Of a stretch of DNA of 64,000 bases, positions 36,972 through 50,637 are shown piece by piece (the first letter of the stretch is position 1; every line of letters begins with the position of its first letter). The stretch is from Lactifluus volemus. Its lineage: Eukaryota > Basidiomycota > Agaricomycetes > Russulales > Russulaceae. The DNA lies in the NCBI GenBank assembly GCA_022376515.1, contig WTXI01000033.1, forward strand, positions 1-64,000, read 5' to 3'. The notes beneath the pieces were generated by a model. That model saw nothing but the letters and a program-made list of their open reading frames with translations. It was not told the origin of the DNA and did no database searches. The translations under genes were made by a program, and so were the position numbers.

Positions 36972-37753
36972 ATGACTTCATCTGCAGCGTATGTTGTCTC
37001 ATCATTCTTATGGTAAAACCCGTGCTTACAGGTCATTAGGTGCATCTTTTGCAAGATTATAAAAGGTACGCTTCAAAACCCTATGGGGAATTTCGCGAAA
37101 CAAAATCTATGCAAAGGGGATATCCCGAGTTTCAAACTCATTGAGACGAGTTTATCGTACGTGATATATACCACCAGCCTACTCGATTTTTGCTTTCCAT
37201 CCATCGAGATGACATTTTCCCCGTACTTCCCGCCAGCTACGCCTTTTTGGACATCAACCCACTATCAAGAGGTCACGCCCTTGTCATTCCTAAATGTTCG
37301 TCCGTCTCCCCCTTTATAGCGCCGTTTCCGCGGTTCTGAATCTGTGTTGTTGTTGAAGATCACGCAGAAAAGATGCACGAACTACCCGATGAGTACCTCG
37401 CGGATGCGCTGCCGGTTGCGAAGAAGATTGCGGCGGCGCAAGGGGTGGAGAACTACAATATATTGCAGGTATGCCTTAAAGAAGCCTCTTCTTCTCCCGT
37501 TACACTTGCGCTGCAATTGATTGTGGTGATGATAGAACAATGGGCGCATCGCGCACCAGGTGCGATAAATTGTCATCAACACACTCAAAGCTGATTAAAT
37601 AAAATAAAAAAGTTTGTGGACCATGTCCATTTCCACGTTATTCCCAAGCCGTCCGAATCGGATAACGAAGGCCTCGTCATCGGGTGGCCGCAACAAGACA
37701 TTTCGCAGGACCAGCTCGCGACGATTCATGCAGAACTGAAAAACAAGCTTTGA
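36972..37753 (+). CDS. HNT1: HIT family adenosine 5'-monophosphoramidase
   Basis: This is a histidine-triad nucleotide-binding hydrolase of the Hint branch that cleaves AMP-lysine and similar adenylates. The exons give MTSSAA, CIFCKIIKGDIPSFKLIET, SLSYAFLDINPLSRGHALVI PK, YHAEKMHELPDEYLADALP, NYNILQ, NNGRIAHQ and FVDHVHFHVIPKPSESD. The HVHFHV core is the histidine triad with the catalytic middle histidine. The C-terminus is QLATIHAELKNKL with the stop at 37751-37753. Six GT...AG introns close in phase with no defect. One ends an exon in TC (start GTACGT, near 37157), restoring SYAFLD. It lies 220 bp downstream of the alpha/beta hydrolase gene on the same strand. Confidence 0.93.
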
Positions 37754-38740
37754 GGGGGTCAGGTTGTAAAACCTACTTTTGCCTAGGTTGAGAAGTGGGA
37801 AGTCGTTTATCAGAAGAACCAACAAAAGTGTATGATTTTGCATTCTGGGGCCTTGTCACGCTCGGATGTACCGATTCACAGAAATATAGTCTCCACCGCC
37901 GCAGGCTTTGGTCACCACACTAGGTTGTAAAAGGTATGCTAGATAAGTACAGAGGTGGGCCAGGGACTTGACAGGGAGGACAAGGTATCGAGGAATGGTA
38001 TTAGGGTCTGGGACGTGTGTCCTGTCTGTTCTCGTCCCCGGTTCCCGGTTCCCGTTTTGTGTCTCTTGGGGTCCCCTAACCTTACGGTGCACAAATGCCT
38101 CTTTCAGTTTTGAATTCAATGCTACACTTTCTGGTCGTTCGGCCTCGTGATATCGTTCCCTCTTAGGGACAGTCGGGAATGACCGTCTTTATTGTCTTGG
38201 ATCCTAGGGTCGTTGCCTGTTTGGTTACTTTGATAGATCATGGCACTTATCGTGGCACCGTCATTGGATCTCGGTTGTTTTTTGAGTCTTTCTCTCTCAC
38301 GAACCTGAACTTGTACAAAATGCCGCTGATAATATTTAAATGAAAAGTTCACGCCATTCCCATCAACATCAACATTTGATGACCAGGTATAGTTAAATCA
38401 CATGTAAATGTAAAAATCCATGATGTGTGTGTCGAATCTAGTAACAAGTAAATCAGGAAAATATTGAGAGCGGCGAGCGAAAGTGGATCGGATGAACGTA
38501 AACGCGAAATCCGAGTGTCGTCGGATAAGCGGCTTTTTTGGTTCTTGCCCTATTGGGGGACCTCTGGCGCTGTGCCACAACTCTATTCTCGTCCGTACTG
38601 AGTTACTTTACTGTAGTTGGTTTCAAACTTGAGCTTGATGGAATATGATCGGTAACCGACGCATCTCGGAGTTGGGATACAACGGAGTTCGGGCCGATGT
38701 ACCGTTGATTTGCCTTCCTCTTGCTGCAACGTCGACGGTG
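37754..38740. other. Intergenic between HNT1 and KRR1
   Basis: No gene is recognised. A CCCGGTTCCC-type short repeat is visible near 38035-38055. The right end should contain the KRR1 promoter. Confidence 0.4.
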
Positions 38741-40352
<1,612 letters not shown>

Positions 40353-40358
<6 letters not shown>

Positions 40359-40375
40359 TATAATATAATATAACA
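40353..40375. repeat. TATAA tandem repeat at the KRR1 stop
   Basis: Four units of ATATA/TATAA follow directly on and partly overlap the KRR1 stop codon region. It may act in 3' end formation, but it is only a low-complexity run by inspection. Confidence 0.5.
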
Positions 40376-40503
40376 GAGTAGTGGTCTCAGACTCGGTTAG
40401 TTGTCAAAAGGCCAGAAGAAGTGAAACCCCATTGATCCATCTCGCCGATGAGGCCGTTCTCTCGCCTCATTCTTACCACTCACAATCCATCATCATCATC
40501 TTG

Positions 40504-42247
40504 ATGGCAGCCGCTTCTTCATCCTGGATGCCTGCCCCAGGAAGACACAACGTCAGCATAGGCTCATCCCTCACCAAGGCACTCAAGGCTCGCAAGGGTC
40601 AACCAGCGCAGAGAAGCAAATCTTTGCCTGAGCGCGATTTTTATACCCTTCGCTGTGCGCATCGATTTGACCCCCTTAAGGAAGGAGGAGGCTGACTGGT
40701 TGGTTTCGTAGATAATCACAAGCCAGCGTCGATAGACCCTACGAAACCAGGCACGCTCGAGGTGTCAGGTAGGGAGGTAACCACCGTCCGGGTTGAGCGA
40801 CCCACAGCCAACGTACGTTCATGTCCTCCCCACTCACACACACACACACACATAGAATAATTTCAATTTCTACTTCTAGAACAATGAAGTGATCGTGTTC
40901 AAGGGAGAGGAGAAACCAGCAAAGGAGTGGGAATGCGTGCTCATCTACGACGAAGCGACGCAGACATTCACGCTCGAGAAACTCGACTCGCTCGTCAACC
41001 TCAACTTTGATTGTAAAGCGCCACCACGAACGCGTACGGCTGCAACTCGTACGTTTTTTTAAAAAAAAAAGAATTCTTAGCTGACTTTTGGGTTAACCTT
41101 TGCGTTAGCTCCCACCGCCTCGTCCTCGTCCTCTTCCTCCCAGACTCCACTACGCTCACCGATACGCACGGCTGCTGATGAGCTTGAGGCACAATTGGAG
41201 GATAGCCTAGGTATCGATGGGGATGCCGATGCGGACGGCGAACCCGATCCGAATTACTCGTTAGTGCAAGAAAAGGAGGAAGAGGAGGAGGAGGAAGGCC
41301 CACCCCTGCACCACACCCCATACCCTCTCGTCCATCACACAAGAAGAAGGCGGCCCCGCACCGCCATCGACTCAACAAACGAAACCCCGACCGGCACCAC
41401 CCCCGCCGCCGCCCAAGAAATCCGCCTCCGCCTCTACACCTACTACCAGTACACCACAGTCCGCCAAAGCGGCCCGCACATCGACAACGACGGCGACAGC
41501 GGCACCTGCACCGTCATCGAAACCAGGCCCAAATCCGTCTTACCTCCATCAACACACACGACGACTTCCTCAACCTCCTCCTCTTCCTCCTCGTATCTAC
41601 TACTAAGCGCTTGTCGGAACGGGACATCCTGACGATGAGGACTTTGAAATCACGGGCCCCATTGCGCCCACGTCCGCGCCCACGATGAAACGGACGAACA
41701 ACTTGGCAGCGACAGCGCCATCACATAGACAACAAGCATCTTCATCATCATCTTCATCATTTAGTTTAGCGCTGCCTACGGCATCAGGGGGACCGGACCC
41801 GCTCGCGCATCAAGGGCTATACACCGGCAATAACTCGCTACGTCGCTTACCGCAGGGGGTACCACCACGATCGAATCCGATGATGAGTGGGACGAGATAC
41901 TGGCGCAACCGGACCGACCGCCACCAACAGCAGCAGGAACAGCATCGGAACCGAACACGGAACAACAACGACAAGAAGTGTATGCGGTCATGATGGAAGA
42001 GGATGCGGATGATGGATTGGACTTTTTGGAGCGAGAGTTGCTTGGGGAGGACGAACCGGCTGGGGATGGAGATGGAGATGGAGACGAAGAGATGGAGGAG
42101 GAGGATCAGGATGAGATGATGCACGGTCATGTCTCACGCGGTGGTAGCGGTGGACCCATGTCGATGAACCAGTTTGTGGGTGGGAACGCCCCGGTGGATG
42201 ATGAAGATGACGATTACTCGAGTAGCGAGGAGAGCGAGGAGGATTGA
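40504..42247 (+). CDS. EAF1: EAF-type RNA polymerase II elongation factor
   Basis: The product has the N-terminal domain of ELL-associated factors (S. pombe Eaf1 type), which partner ELL to stimulate Pol II elongation in the nucleus. Exon 1 from 40504 holds GRHNVSIGSSLTKALKARKG, then SLPERDFYTLR. The next exons read YNHKPASIDPTKPGTLEVSG REVTTVRVERPTAN, NNEVIVFKGEEKPAKEWECV LIYDEATQTFTLEKLDSLVN LNFD, and TPTASSSSSSSQTPLRSPIR TAADELEAQLEDSLGIDGD. The C-terminal acidic tail is IESDDEWDEILAQP.. DDGLDFLERELLGEDEP.. DYSSSEESEED, stop at 42245-42247. The Pro/Ser-rich middle changes frame near 41300 (frame with APPPPPPKKSASASTP) and near 41860. These are either small deletions or unrecognised introns. 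It starts 146 bp after KRR1 on the same strand. Confidence 0.85.
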
Positions 42248-42981
42248 AATTTTTGAAAAAAAAAAAACTGAGATGTTTTTTTTTTCTTCTCTTGTCAGTA
42301 GAAACTGGTCGATAAATATTTTCTTGCACACAACACACACTCGATATATCACACCTGTTTTTTGTATTTATATTATGTCGGAGAGCCGGAGAAGAAACTT
42401 TTGTTGTGTGATTTATTAATAATTGCAACCGGGACCTGTACCCCTCATGCTAGGTGGGCAGGCAACTTGGAACCTATTATTATAACTTGTTTCACGGTTG
42501 CTTGATAGAATCTTCGTAGCTGCAAGTTTCAAAATAAAAATTGTACATTTTTGTAATTATTAGTTTTTTTTTTTTTCTCCCGTTGCTACGCATGTTGGTG
42601 TTTTTGCTCCGGTATACGTACAAAAGAAAAAGAAAAACCAAAGAAAGACAACACGCAACATACATATGCTTGCTTGCTTAATTACCCAGACAGAGCAAGG
42701 AACGAAGTAAACAAAGAAGGGGTTGGATGTCGGGTGAAGAGAAATGGGGTAACAAGCACGCACGCTGAGGATCGTGGGGCAACGAGTAGTGGAGAAAAAA
42801 AAAAAACAGGTTTTAACCTACAGTCAGCAGATTATGGGTGAAAAAAATCTAGAAAAATGTAGTAAAAAAAAACCTCGACAAACATTGTTCAAAGGCTTTT
42901 TTTCCCCTTCCTACAAAACCGGGCTAACGATTGCTTCCGCGGCCTGCGCGCTATGTAATGGGGGGGTTGCAATCGTGATCA
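42248..42981. other. 3' region between convergent genes
   Basis: A/T-rich tail-to-tail space between the EAF gene and ferritin-like gene a. Several poly-A/T tracts are present; no gene is recognised. Confidence 0.4.
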
Positions 42982-44362
42982 TCAATATGTTGAGGATGTT
43001 GAACTCGCCGCCGGTGCGGCGGATGCCGATGAGACAGCCACCGATGAGAAGCCGACGACGACGACGCCACTGCCGGTCGAATTGGATGATGAGGAAGAGG
43101 GAGGTGGGGTGCTGGTCGAAGAGTTCATCATGGTCGAACTCGAGTTGAGCGCAACGGTCTGGGTGAACGAGGGGGGAGGCAGACTCGAGCCGACGTTGGT
43201 GACCAGGGATCCCATCGCGTCCGATTGGACGTCGATGAAGGCCATGGTTGGACCGGCAACGATGCATTGCTTTGTCGTTGGACTGCGTCACCGTTGAGCG
43301 GTTGCATGTCGGAAGTGACCCAGATGGCGACGGGGCCGTTGATGCCTGGTGGGACGACGCATTGATCGATCGGGAGGGTGATCGAGGAGGGCATGCCACC
43401 GGTCAACATCTGGCAGGCGAAACCCTGTACACCAGCGTGAGAAAAAAAATGTGAGGTGAAATTTTTTTTTTTTGGAACTTACAGAGGTGCTTCCGTTGAT
43501 GGCAGAAGAGCTGAACTGTAATGAGGTCCCGACGGTCACGGTTCCGGTAGTGGTGATGGCGAGAGAGGGGTTAGCTGATAGGTGAAGGGAGGGGTAAATT
43601 TAGCGAACAGATCTATTTGAGGAAAGAAGCTGGGGAAAGTGAGACAAAGACGTACCGGGTACGCCAAGCGAGCAACCCGAGATGAATGATCCGACCATGG
43701 CAAGCACCTCGTTGGGAAGAAGGGGAATGTCAAAGGGCTGAGGGGCAGGTGAGACTCCCTGCATGATGTTGAGAATCGCCTGGTGGCGGGCCTCGATGGT
43801 TACGATGGAAGCGGCTGCCGTAAGGAAAGTCGCGTCTCCTACGATGTGGGCAGCACCAAGATATGCGCCAACACCAACGTTCTCAACGAGTCGTGCCGTT
43901 TTCACCATGGTCGAGACATCTGTCAGGACAGACGAAAAGTCGAACGAACAGCCCGACAAGGGCATCGCGCCAAAGTTCGTGATGAATTCCTGTTACCAAA
44001 AGGTGGTCAGAAGAAGAGGAAGTGGTAAAGGCTATATAACAGACCGAAATGGCCGTAACATGGATTGATTCTTCTAATCCAAAGTTGCTGAATTCTTGAA
44101 GGGGAATGGTCGAAGACGAGAAACCGGCATTGTGAAATCCGATGGTTGAAACTTTGCCAGAGCTTGCTGGTAAAATGTCGTCTCCGCTTGCTCAAGAACA
44201 AACGCGAACTCTGAAGAAAACCGCCATCAAATTTTTGATGGTGAGAGTGTCAAAAAAAAACTCACGGGCGACTAGGAGGGTGTTGGCATCAACTGCACGG
44301 CGGACCGGCACAGCCGACACAGCGAGGGGAGCAAGAGCAACAGCCAAAAGATTGAACAACAT
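42982..44362 (-). CDS. Secreted ferritin-like domain protein (copy a)
   Basis: This is a predicted secreted protein with the fungal ferritin-like domain (PF13668 type, as in Rds1 and desiccation-related proteins). The start at 44362 gives the signal peptide MLFNLLAVALAPLAVSAVPV, followed by RR. Later exons read FVLEQAETTFYQQALAKFQ, EFSNFGLEESIHVTAIS, EFITNFGAMPLSGCSFDFSS, MVKTARLVENVGVGAYLGAA and SIVTIEARHQAILNIMQG (Glu/His helix typical of the fold). Then come SLAITTTGTVTVGTSLQFS, GFACQMLTGGMPSSITLPID QCVVPPGINGPVAIW and IVAGPTMAFIDVQ. A Ser/Thr/Pro-rich tail of about 80 residues ends at 42982. Five introns fit. Two single-base losses are needed, near 44131 and 43263. Metal-binding residues are not certain. 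Confidence 0.85.
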
Positions 44363-44550
44363 TGTTGTCAGAGGGTGAAAAAAAATATAAGAATGATAGT
44401 TGTCGCCGGAGGCGGGGGGGTCAGCCTGCTGGGTGTGCTTGAAGGAAGAATAAAAAGACCAAGGAGGGGGCGCGACCAGGCTACCCAAATAGAGACCTGG
44501 GTGAGAAAGATCATTTTAGAGTTAAAACGAACGAGGACGATGGGGGATAT

Positions 44551-44630
44551 ACGCACCTAGGAAAAAGATGGGATGGAAGGAGGGGACAAGGGGGGATACA
44601 GTATTGACAGCAAAGTCAAGGTTTTATGTT
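44551..44630 (-). promoter_or_regulatory. Shared ferritin-like promoter and leader (copy a)
   Basis: On the minus strand, AACATAAAACCTTGACTTTG (44630-44611) and a leader splice-like site TTCCTAG|GTGCGTATAT near 44556 match the equivalents of copies b and c. The CATAAAA acts as a TATA-like box by position. A 5'-UTR intron is inferred between about 44554 and 44370. Confidence 0.6.
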
Positions 44631-47600
44631 AAGAAGTCGAGCGAGTGGACTCTCGGTCTCACCGGCTCTGCCCCTGGTTGCCATAACCACGACCCTTATT
44701 TTGATTTTCCGTCCACGAAGTGATTCTCTCGCCGGTCAAAACACACACGCACGACCTCTAATGAAACGATAAAATAAAAGAACTCTGACCAGCTCCAATT
44801 GTCAAGGTCCGTCTTTCCCCTCCATTTAAATGACAATGGAGGAAAATGGGCACCTTTTGCACTGGACTCTCTTTGCACTTGCAACCTGAATCAGAACAAA
44901 AAACCACATTTGTTGGCATCATTAGTCACATATCAAGGATATCGGCATCCGACAATGAGCGTGTCAGTGGGCTGTCAGTGGGCGGCAACTTAAAGGTCCT
45001 GCCTCACCTCACAAGCCTGATCAGACAGTCTTTGTCTCGCTTGTCCTAGCTAGTCGTTGGACTTTCTTCTGTTCCTGAGCCATTCGAAACTCCCAAGCTG
45101 GCAGGCGAGTGTATTTTGGCCCTATCTCATGGCTACTACTACTACCGAAGACTCGATAAAACACCTCCCTCTGGTGATCTCGGTGACATCCCAAAACCGA
45201 GAATGTAATTCAAGTAAAAAATTTCTGGCTGTAACGTAATTATGATTTTTACATAAAGTTGACTTATCGATTATCTTGCAAGAGGTATCGGACGCACTTC
45301 CCAAGTGGACTTACACCGGCATGTGCACGCACATCCCCAGACTTGATACATGCGGGGGTTGCTCAGGCTTTTCAACTCCGTCGTCGCTATTAAAAAAAAA
45401 GGCGGGGGATTCGGAGTCCAGAGCTGAGAAGCGACAGTTCCCCATTTGGGAAATGATTCAATTCAGTACTGCACCCTTGTGTCACCAAGGACACCTCTAA
45501 CGCTAACCAGGAGCTCACTCTGTGACGCTCTATCTCTGTACGTGTGTGTCTCACAAATGCAAAAGGTCAAGGCAACGAAATAGTTTGGGCGTCTCGCTGG
45601 CTATTTGCGGCCTCCTCGGTCTTGGCCCACCCAATCACCACCTATGGTCGCCATGGATGGGAATAAAGTGTGAGAATGTTGCTCTGCGGAGAAATGTATT
45701 GCGTCTCGCAGTCGCGTTGCTGATGAGATTTGTACATCCCTCCCTTAGGTTACCTCGGACATTGAACCTTTTTTTTTCGCATGTCCGTGTGTGCGATTGC
45801 AAACTTTTTCGTTGAAATCGCTGATGAAGTTTCTTTTTTATTTTGTACGCTGGCACTTGCCCACCAGGAATCTCTGATTTATCGTCTCCGGGCGCTAGGT
45901 CGTAATAACCGTTGCGAGCTGCGCTGCGCCGCTAGGGGATGTCGCATGACGGTACCGGTCTGATCGGCGCCGCTCTTTATCGGCTTCTTTAATTTGTGCC
46001 GTGGGCAGCTCGGATCTCCTCTGTGGTGTAGTTTTACCGCAGCTATCGCAAGGCGATATGGCGATACGATTGCCAGTGTGGATACGTGCATAAAGTCAGC
46101 CTTGATAAACTCAAGACACTCCCTGGGTGTACGCGGGGCAGAATCAGAAATCACTTTATTCTCCAGTAGTAGAGATGGTTGTCCTGCAGATGACGTCTGC
46201 GCCGGGGCATTGATTGAAAGGGGCTGCGCGAAGCAACAACTTGATTTGTAAAAAGTTACTTGGTGCAAAAACATCCTCAGCTACAGTACAAATAATAGAA
46301 GTTTGGAATGCACGAGGGCACTATCTCCTCTTTCCTCTTGAAAGCCGAAAAATTCCGTGCACGCGCGGATTTTTCTGTCCGTCGCGAGGAAGTAGCGTAC
46401 TGGAGAGTACTGCCGCTCCGGATCCCCGTTCACCGTCTTTTGCGGCCCGGGAAGGCATAAGTTTACAATGATTACCGCCGGACCTCCCCATTATTGCTTA
46501 CTATCACCAGCCTTATACAGTCGACGACCTTCAACTTGCACCGACCCACACCGTGACGTGCCAGTTGTTGCAGGTGCCTCCACGTGTGCCTATGGGAAAA
46601 ACAGATTGCACAGAAGTTGGCTCCCACTGCTCTCAGAGTCATGCACACACCCGTCTTCTTAATGAAGTCTTCTCGTATCACTTCTCGCAAGTGGATTGCT
46701 CCCTATTTCGTGACGGGGTTTCCACTTTCGCAGTCTAGGTATATAGTCAGCGTGGCTGCTGTCCTCGTAACCAACACGCTTTTCGTCACTTTCATCATGA
46801 TCATCTCTCTTGTTCTGCATTCCTCACTGGCACCCGTCGCTGCCCAGCCATCTTCTCACATGATCCTGGACCTTCGATACTCCATCAAGTCAATGTTCCG
46901 TCCTTGGCCGCGCGTGCACATGCCACCTTGGCCGGAATCCCATCTTCACGTCTCGGTCTCGATGCTCGACGCCGGTGTCGCACTGCACTGACTCGCTCCT
47001 TATACAGTATCCTCTCTCGTTGTGCCGCAGCAATCAGGGTTCGTAGGTTGATGTATGTATCCAAGTCGTTCGTTCTCAGCGAGCTATTTCCTCGCGCCTT
47101 TTGTCCTCTTCTGGAGTACAGTGTGTTGCCGTTTTCCGACTCACGTCGGTAGTAACTTGGTACTAAACGCCTTCTTACCATGGCAACTACGTGTTCTTCT
47201 TCTTCCCCCCCCCACACTCTCTGTCCAAGCTCGCCCGCGCCCCTTACAGCATTCGCATAGCGGGCATAGGCATTCATTGCGGTGCTCACTATGATTTCTT
47301 CTCCTTTGCCCCTCCTTTCTTACTTTCTACATGAACTCACCGGCCTTGCTACGGCAATTCGTAGGCGTGTCAGTTGGGGCAAGACGCCGCAGTCCTGGTT
47401 AGGAGGGCATAGTTCTTCCTAAAAGATTGTGGGCTAGGCAGGCGGCTCAACCTTTACTGTTTCTAGTATTTGCTGAAACGAAATTAAGAAGACATTCAGT
47501 CGTAAAGCACTGTTAAGTACAGACGTTATAATAAATTAAAGTACCATGTCCTTGAGCAGTGTACATGAAGTAGATCAGATGATATCGGTTGCAATCGCGC

Positions 47601-47831
47601 TGGCATTGCGTGCCCGACCGTAGCAACCAAAAGATGGAGATAAACGTGATAAGAAGATTGTCAAAAAGGGAATCATGATCATGACGTCATTGCTTTCATC
47701 AGTAGTATTGAGTTTACGTAAGCTCCACTCCGAGTAAACGCAGAACAGAGCCTGTTCCCAGCTTGCACTCTAGTAATGGGAATAGTACCGCACCGCGGGT
47801 CACGGTGATGTGGCCAATGGGAGAGCGTGCT
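44631..47831. other. 3.2-kb intergenic region between ferritin-like genes
   Basis: No conserved protein is seen. Frames of up to about 130 codons on both strands lack domain features. A short piece (CGCAAGTGGATTGCTCC at 46686-46702) also occurs near 50.91 and 55.77 kb, too short to define an element. Confidence 0.3.
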
Positions 47832-49068
47832 TTAAGTCTGCTTTTGGCCGGCGTGGGTGACGAGCTCGGCGAGCTCGTCGCGTACCGAGTCAATGAAGGT
47901 CAAGGTCGGACCCGCGACGATTGTATTGTTCTGGTTCTGGCGTGTTAGTATGTCGTTACTCAATGGCACGCTTGTGTTTGTGATGAAAACGGCAGCGGGG
48001 CCATCGAGGGCTGGTGGAATGATACATTTATCTAACGGGAGGACGACTGTGCTGTTCTGGTCACCGGTCAAGATTTGACATAATAATTTCTGTAAACAAA
48101 GTGGTTGTGCATGCATTAGAAACACGTCGGTTGCAGTGCGAAGATGGGGGCAAAATCGGACTTACGGAGGTGTCACCAGTGAGGGCAGGCGAGCTGAACT
48201 GTAACAATGTGCCGGTGGTGATGGTACCATTGTTAGTAAGGGCGAGAGGGGTGTTGGCTGATAACGCGAAAGCAAGAAAATAAGTTAGCACTAGGCCCTG
48301 AGTAAGAAGTCGGCAGTAAAAAAGCCTACATGGTATGCCGAGGTCACAACCTGAGATTAAGGGTCCGGCAACGGTGACCACCTCAGTGGGAAGAAGGGGC
48401 AAGTCGAAATGTTGGCTGCTTGGTACGTGACCATTTAATATGTTGAAGATTGTCTGGTGGCGGGACTCAATAGTTACAATGGTAGCGGCTGCGACGAGGA
48501 TATTCGCGTCTTGCGAGTCGATGAGGTTGACAGCACCAGTGTAAGCAGAAACACCAACTTCTTCGAGGAGTCGTGCCGCATTCATTGCAGTCTTGACGTC
48601 GGTCAAGAGATTACCTAGATTGAACTGACACTCCAGTGGGATCGCGCCAGAGCCTTTAATGACTTGCTGTACCAGAGTGTTAGAGACAATTCAAAGAGAG
48701 ACTCGGATGGGCCAAAGCAGAGGGTCGATGCACACCTGAAGGGTCATACGTGAATCGCCTCGTCATTCTCGACTCGGGTTATTTCATCAGTAACAAAGGG
48801 CCCAGACGGGAAACCATCGGCGACGTAATCCGCTGCTTTGAATTTTGCCAGAACTTGCTGGTAAAATAGCGTCTCCAGGTTCTCGAGAACATTGGCTAAT
48901 TCTGAGGATGTTCATAAGCCTCAGAATTAATCCTAGCGACGGAGGGCATCGAAAATACTCACGGAGGACCACGAGGGTGCCGGGGCCAACTTGAACGCTG
49001 GCACGGCGGACCGGCACAGCGGACACAGCGAGAGGAACAAGAACAGCCAGGAATTGGAAGAACAACAT
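47832..49068 (-). CDS. Secreted ferritin-like domain protein (copy b)
   Basis: This is a paralogue of copy a. The start at 49068 gives MLFFQFLAVLVPLAVSAVPV plus RR as signal peptide and processing site. Exon 2 reads LANVLENLETLFYQQVLAKF, then FVTDEITRVENDEAIHV. Exon 3 reads QVIKGSGAIPLECQFNLGNL LTDVKTAMNAARLLEEVGVS AYTGAVNLI..TIVTIESRHQTIFNILNG. Two more exons hold TPLALTNNGTITTGTLLQFS and LLCQILTGDQNSTVVLPLDK CIIPPALDGPAAVFITN, ending TIVAGPTLTFIDSVRDELAE L..GQKQT at 47832. It lacks the Ser/Thr-rich tail of copy a. One base is missing in CACGTATGACCC near 48748: the expected HVMTLQ becomes HV-stop. This could be a sequence error or an early lesion. Confidence 0.85.
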
Positions 49069-49231
49069 GTTTGGGTAAGATAATAGTCGTGGCGGGGAGG
49101 ATCAACTGTTAGGTGTGGTGTGCTTAAAGAAAATAGTTAAGAGGAGCGACTTGGCTGCCCAAAGGGATACCTAAAATCATTCAAGTTAAAATTGAAGTTT
49201 AGAGGGGTAACAGCGACAGAAAGTATACATA

Positions 49232-49293
49232 CCTAGGAAGGACTCGGAGATGGAAGTGAAGGAGGTCATTGCCAGAAAGTCGAGCTTTTATGT
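49232..49293 (-). promoter_or_regulatory. Shared ferritin-like promoter and leader (copy b)
   Basis: On the minus strand, ACATAAAAGCTCGACTTTCT begins at 49293, and TTCCTAG|GTATGTATACTTTCTGTCG lies at about 49240-49215. Copy c has ACATAAAAACTCGACTT and TCCTAGGCATGTATACTTTC. The spacing from TATA-like box to the leader splice site is similar. A 5'-UTR intron ending before the start codon is inferred. Confidence 0.65.
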
Positions 49294-50100
49294 GGAATAT
49301 ACAACTAATGGGGCCGTGGCGACACTGCTTGTATGCCATCGCTAACCCTGGCACCTCGGGTGTCTCGGGCTCGGAGGCTAGCTTGGACTCTTACACCAAA
49401 TTGTGCTTAATATTATATCCGGGGGGATCATTTATTAGGGCCCGTTCAGGTCCCCGGTATCGGCTCAGCCCCCCTGCCAAAAATGAAGGCGTACGCCCTG
49501 AAAACTGGGCGGACGCCTTCATTTTTGGAAATTTTGGCGGGGGAGCCGAGCGGGAGCTGAGGCGGTACCGGAGCCCTAACATGGAAGATTTGTTTGCCGG
49601 TGGTCTTCAGCATGATTTCTGACTTCGATAAATGGGTGTAGTTGATACAGCGCAAAGCGGGTTGATGGGCGACCTCCGAGTCTTACTGTAGGTTTTGTAG
49701 CAAGTTGATACGTGAATGTGAATGCAGCTCGGCGTTTCATGTTTCGACAACAAGCTTTGTCATGCTAATCCAGTCTGAAATTATCTCAGTCCGCAGACGA
49801 GCGTCTCTAAACCGGCAAAGGGTCTAGTTCGGTCTCCTGCCTCACTTATAAACTAACTTTCATTTTCGGTACACAGCATTGTTGGCGCTTCAAGCAGGTA
49901 TGTAAGACGGTTGTGTCAGCTTATCGTTTCAGTCTTGGCGGTGTGCTCTGCTTTTATTATTGATCATATAGTACAGTGTGCGGCGCTTCGTGGACTTTGA
50001 TGGGAAAATGCGAATGGCTATTGAGGTCGAAATGTTGAGGCCTGGCCGTGTGAAAGGTAGCTTTCTTGATGGCATGTGCGGTGTCGTGACCCTCGAGTTC
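49294..50100. other. Intergenic left of the P450 cluster
   Basis: Contains the fold-back element at 49435-49579. No gene is recognised. Confidence 0.4.
49435..49579. mobile_element. 145-bp fold-back / MITE-like element
   Basis: Ends TTAGGGC..CCGG and CCGG..GCCCTAA are inverted. Inside, CCAAAAATGAAGGCGT (49477-49492) pairs perfectly with 49513-49528. Outer arms pair imperfectly (GGTATCGGCTCAGCCCCCC with GGGGGAGCCGAGC..TGAGGCGGTACC). No target duplication is obvious and no frame is present. Confidence 0.65.
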
Positions 50101-50107
50101 ATAGTGT

Positions 50108-50312
50108 GCCAGTGGACTGAGCAATGTGATTGGGCGATGTTGAAGTAGTCGGCCTACAGTTCACCCACGGACTCGCGTGCGCAGCAGTTTTCAGCCAACG
50201 TCAAATTCACCATCAATACAGCAAGGCCATACCAGAGCTGAAATCATCTCTCGCTCCACCAACCAGCTCCCGTTGCACCTCCGTCAACGGTCAAGAGGTC
50301 TAGCTTCATGTC
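50108..50312. repeat. Repeat shared with 54160-54355
   Basis: The sequence TG(C/G)C(A/G)GTGGACTGAGCAA..GTG.TTGGGCG, TTTCAGCCAAC, TTCACCATCAAT.CAGCA, CCATACCAGAGC.GAAATC.TCTCTCGC and AAGAGGTCTAGCTTC is present at both places in direct orientation. The two copies bracket P450 copy A, and so could be substrates for the duplication. Confidence 0.8.
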
Positions 50313-50637
50313 TTTGGGGTCCAATATACTACTGTAATTAATCATTTAGGGATTCGTGTTTTAAAAGACCGCCTGGAACTAGAAACAGTGATGGTGATGG
50401 TGAAACCGATCTGGACTTCAGGAAGGTGCGGCCTGCCTTATCTTTCCTCGCGCCAATTATCTTGTTTTTCCCGTCTCGTCTCTTCCCGAATATCTATGTG
50501 GGTATGCCTCAGCTGTTGCCTTCCATCTCATCCCTGCATTTTCGATCGCGCAGCCCTTATCAGTCATAACATCTGCCCAGTCGCCACCACTACCTTCATT
50601 TCTACCACCGGAATCAAACTCAAGGGGTGCTCACGAT

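Noticed and set aside
40841..40853. CA dinucleotide run
   Set aside because: Short low-complexity tract within an EAF intron; unremarkable.
46686..46702. CGCAAGTGGATTGCTCC, also near 50.91 and 55.77 kb
   Set aside because: Only about 17-20 bases are shared at this third site, too little to define an element.
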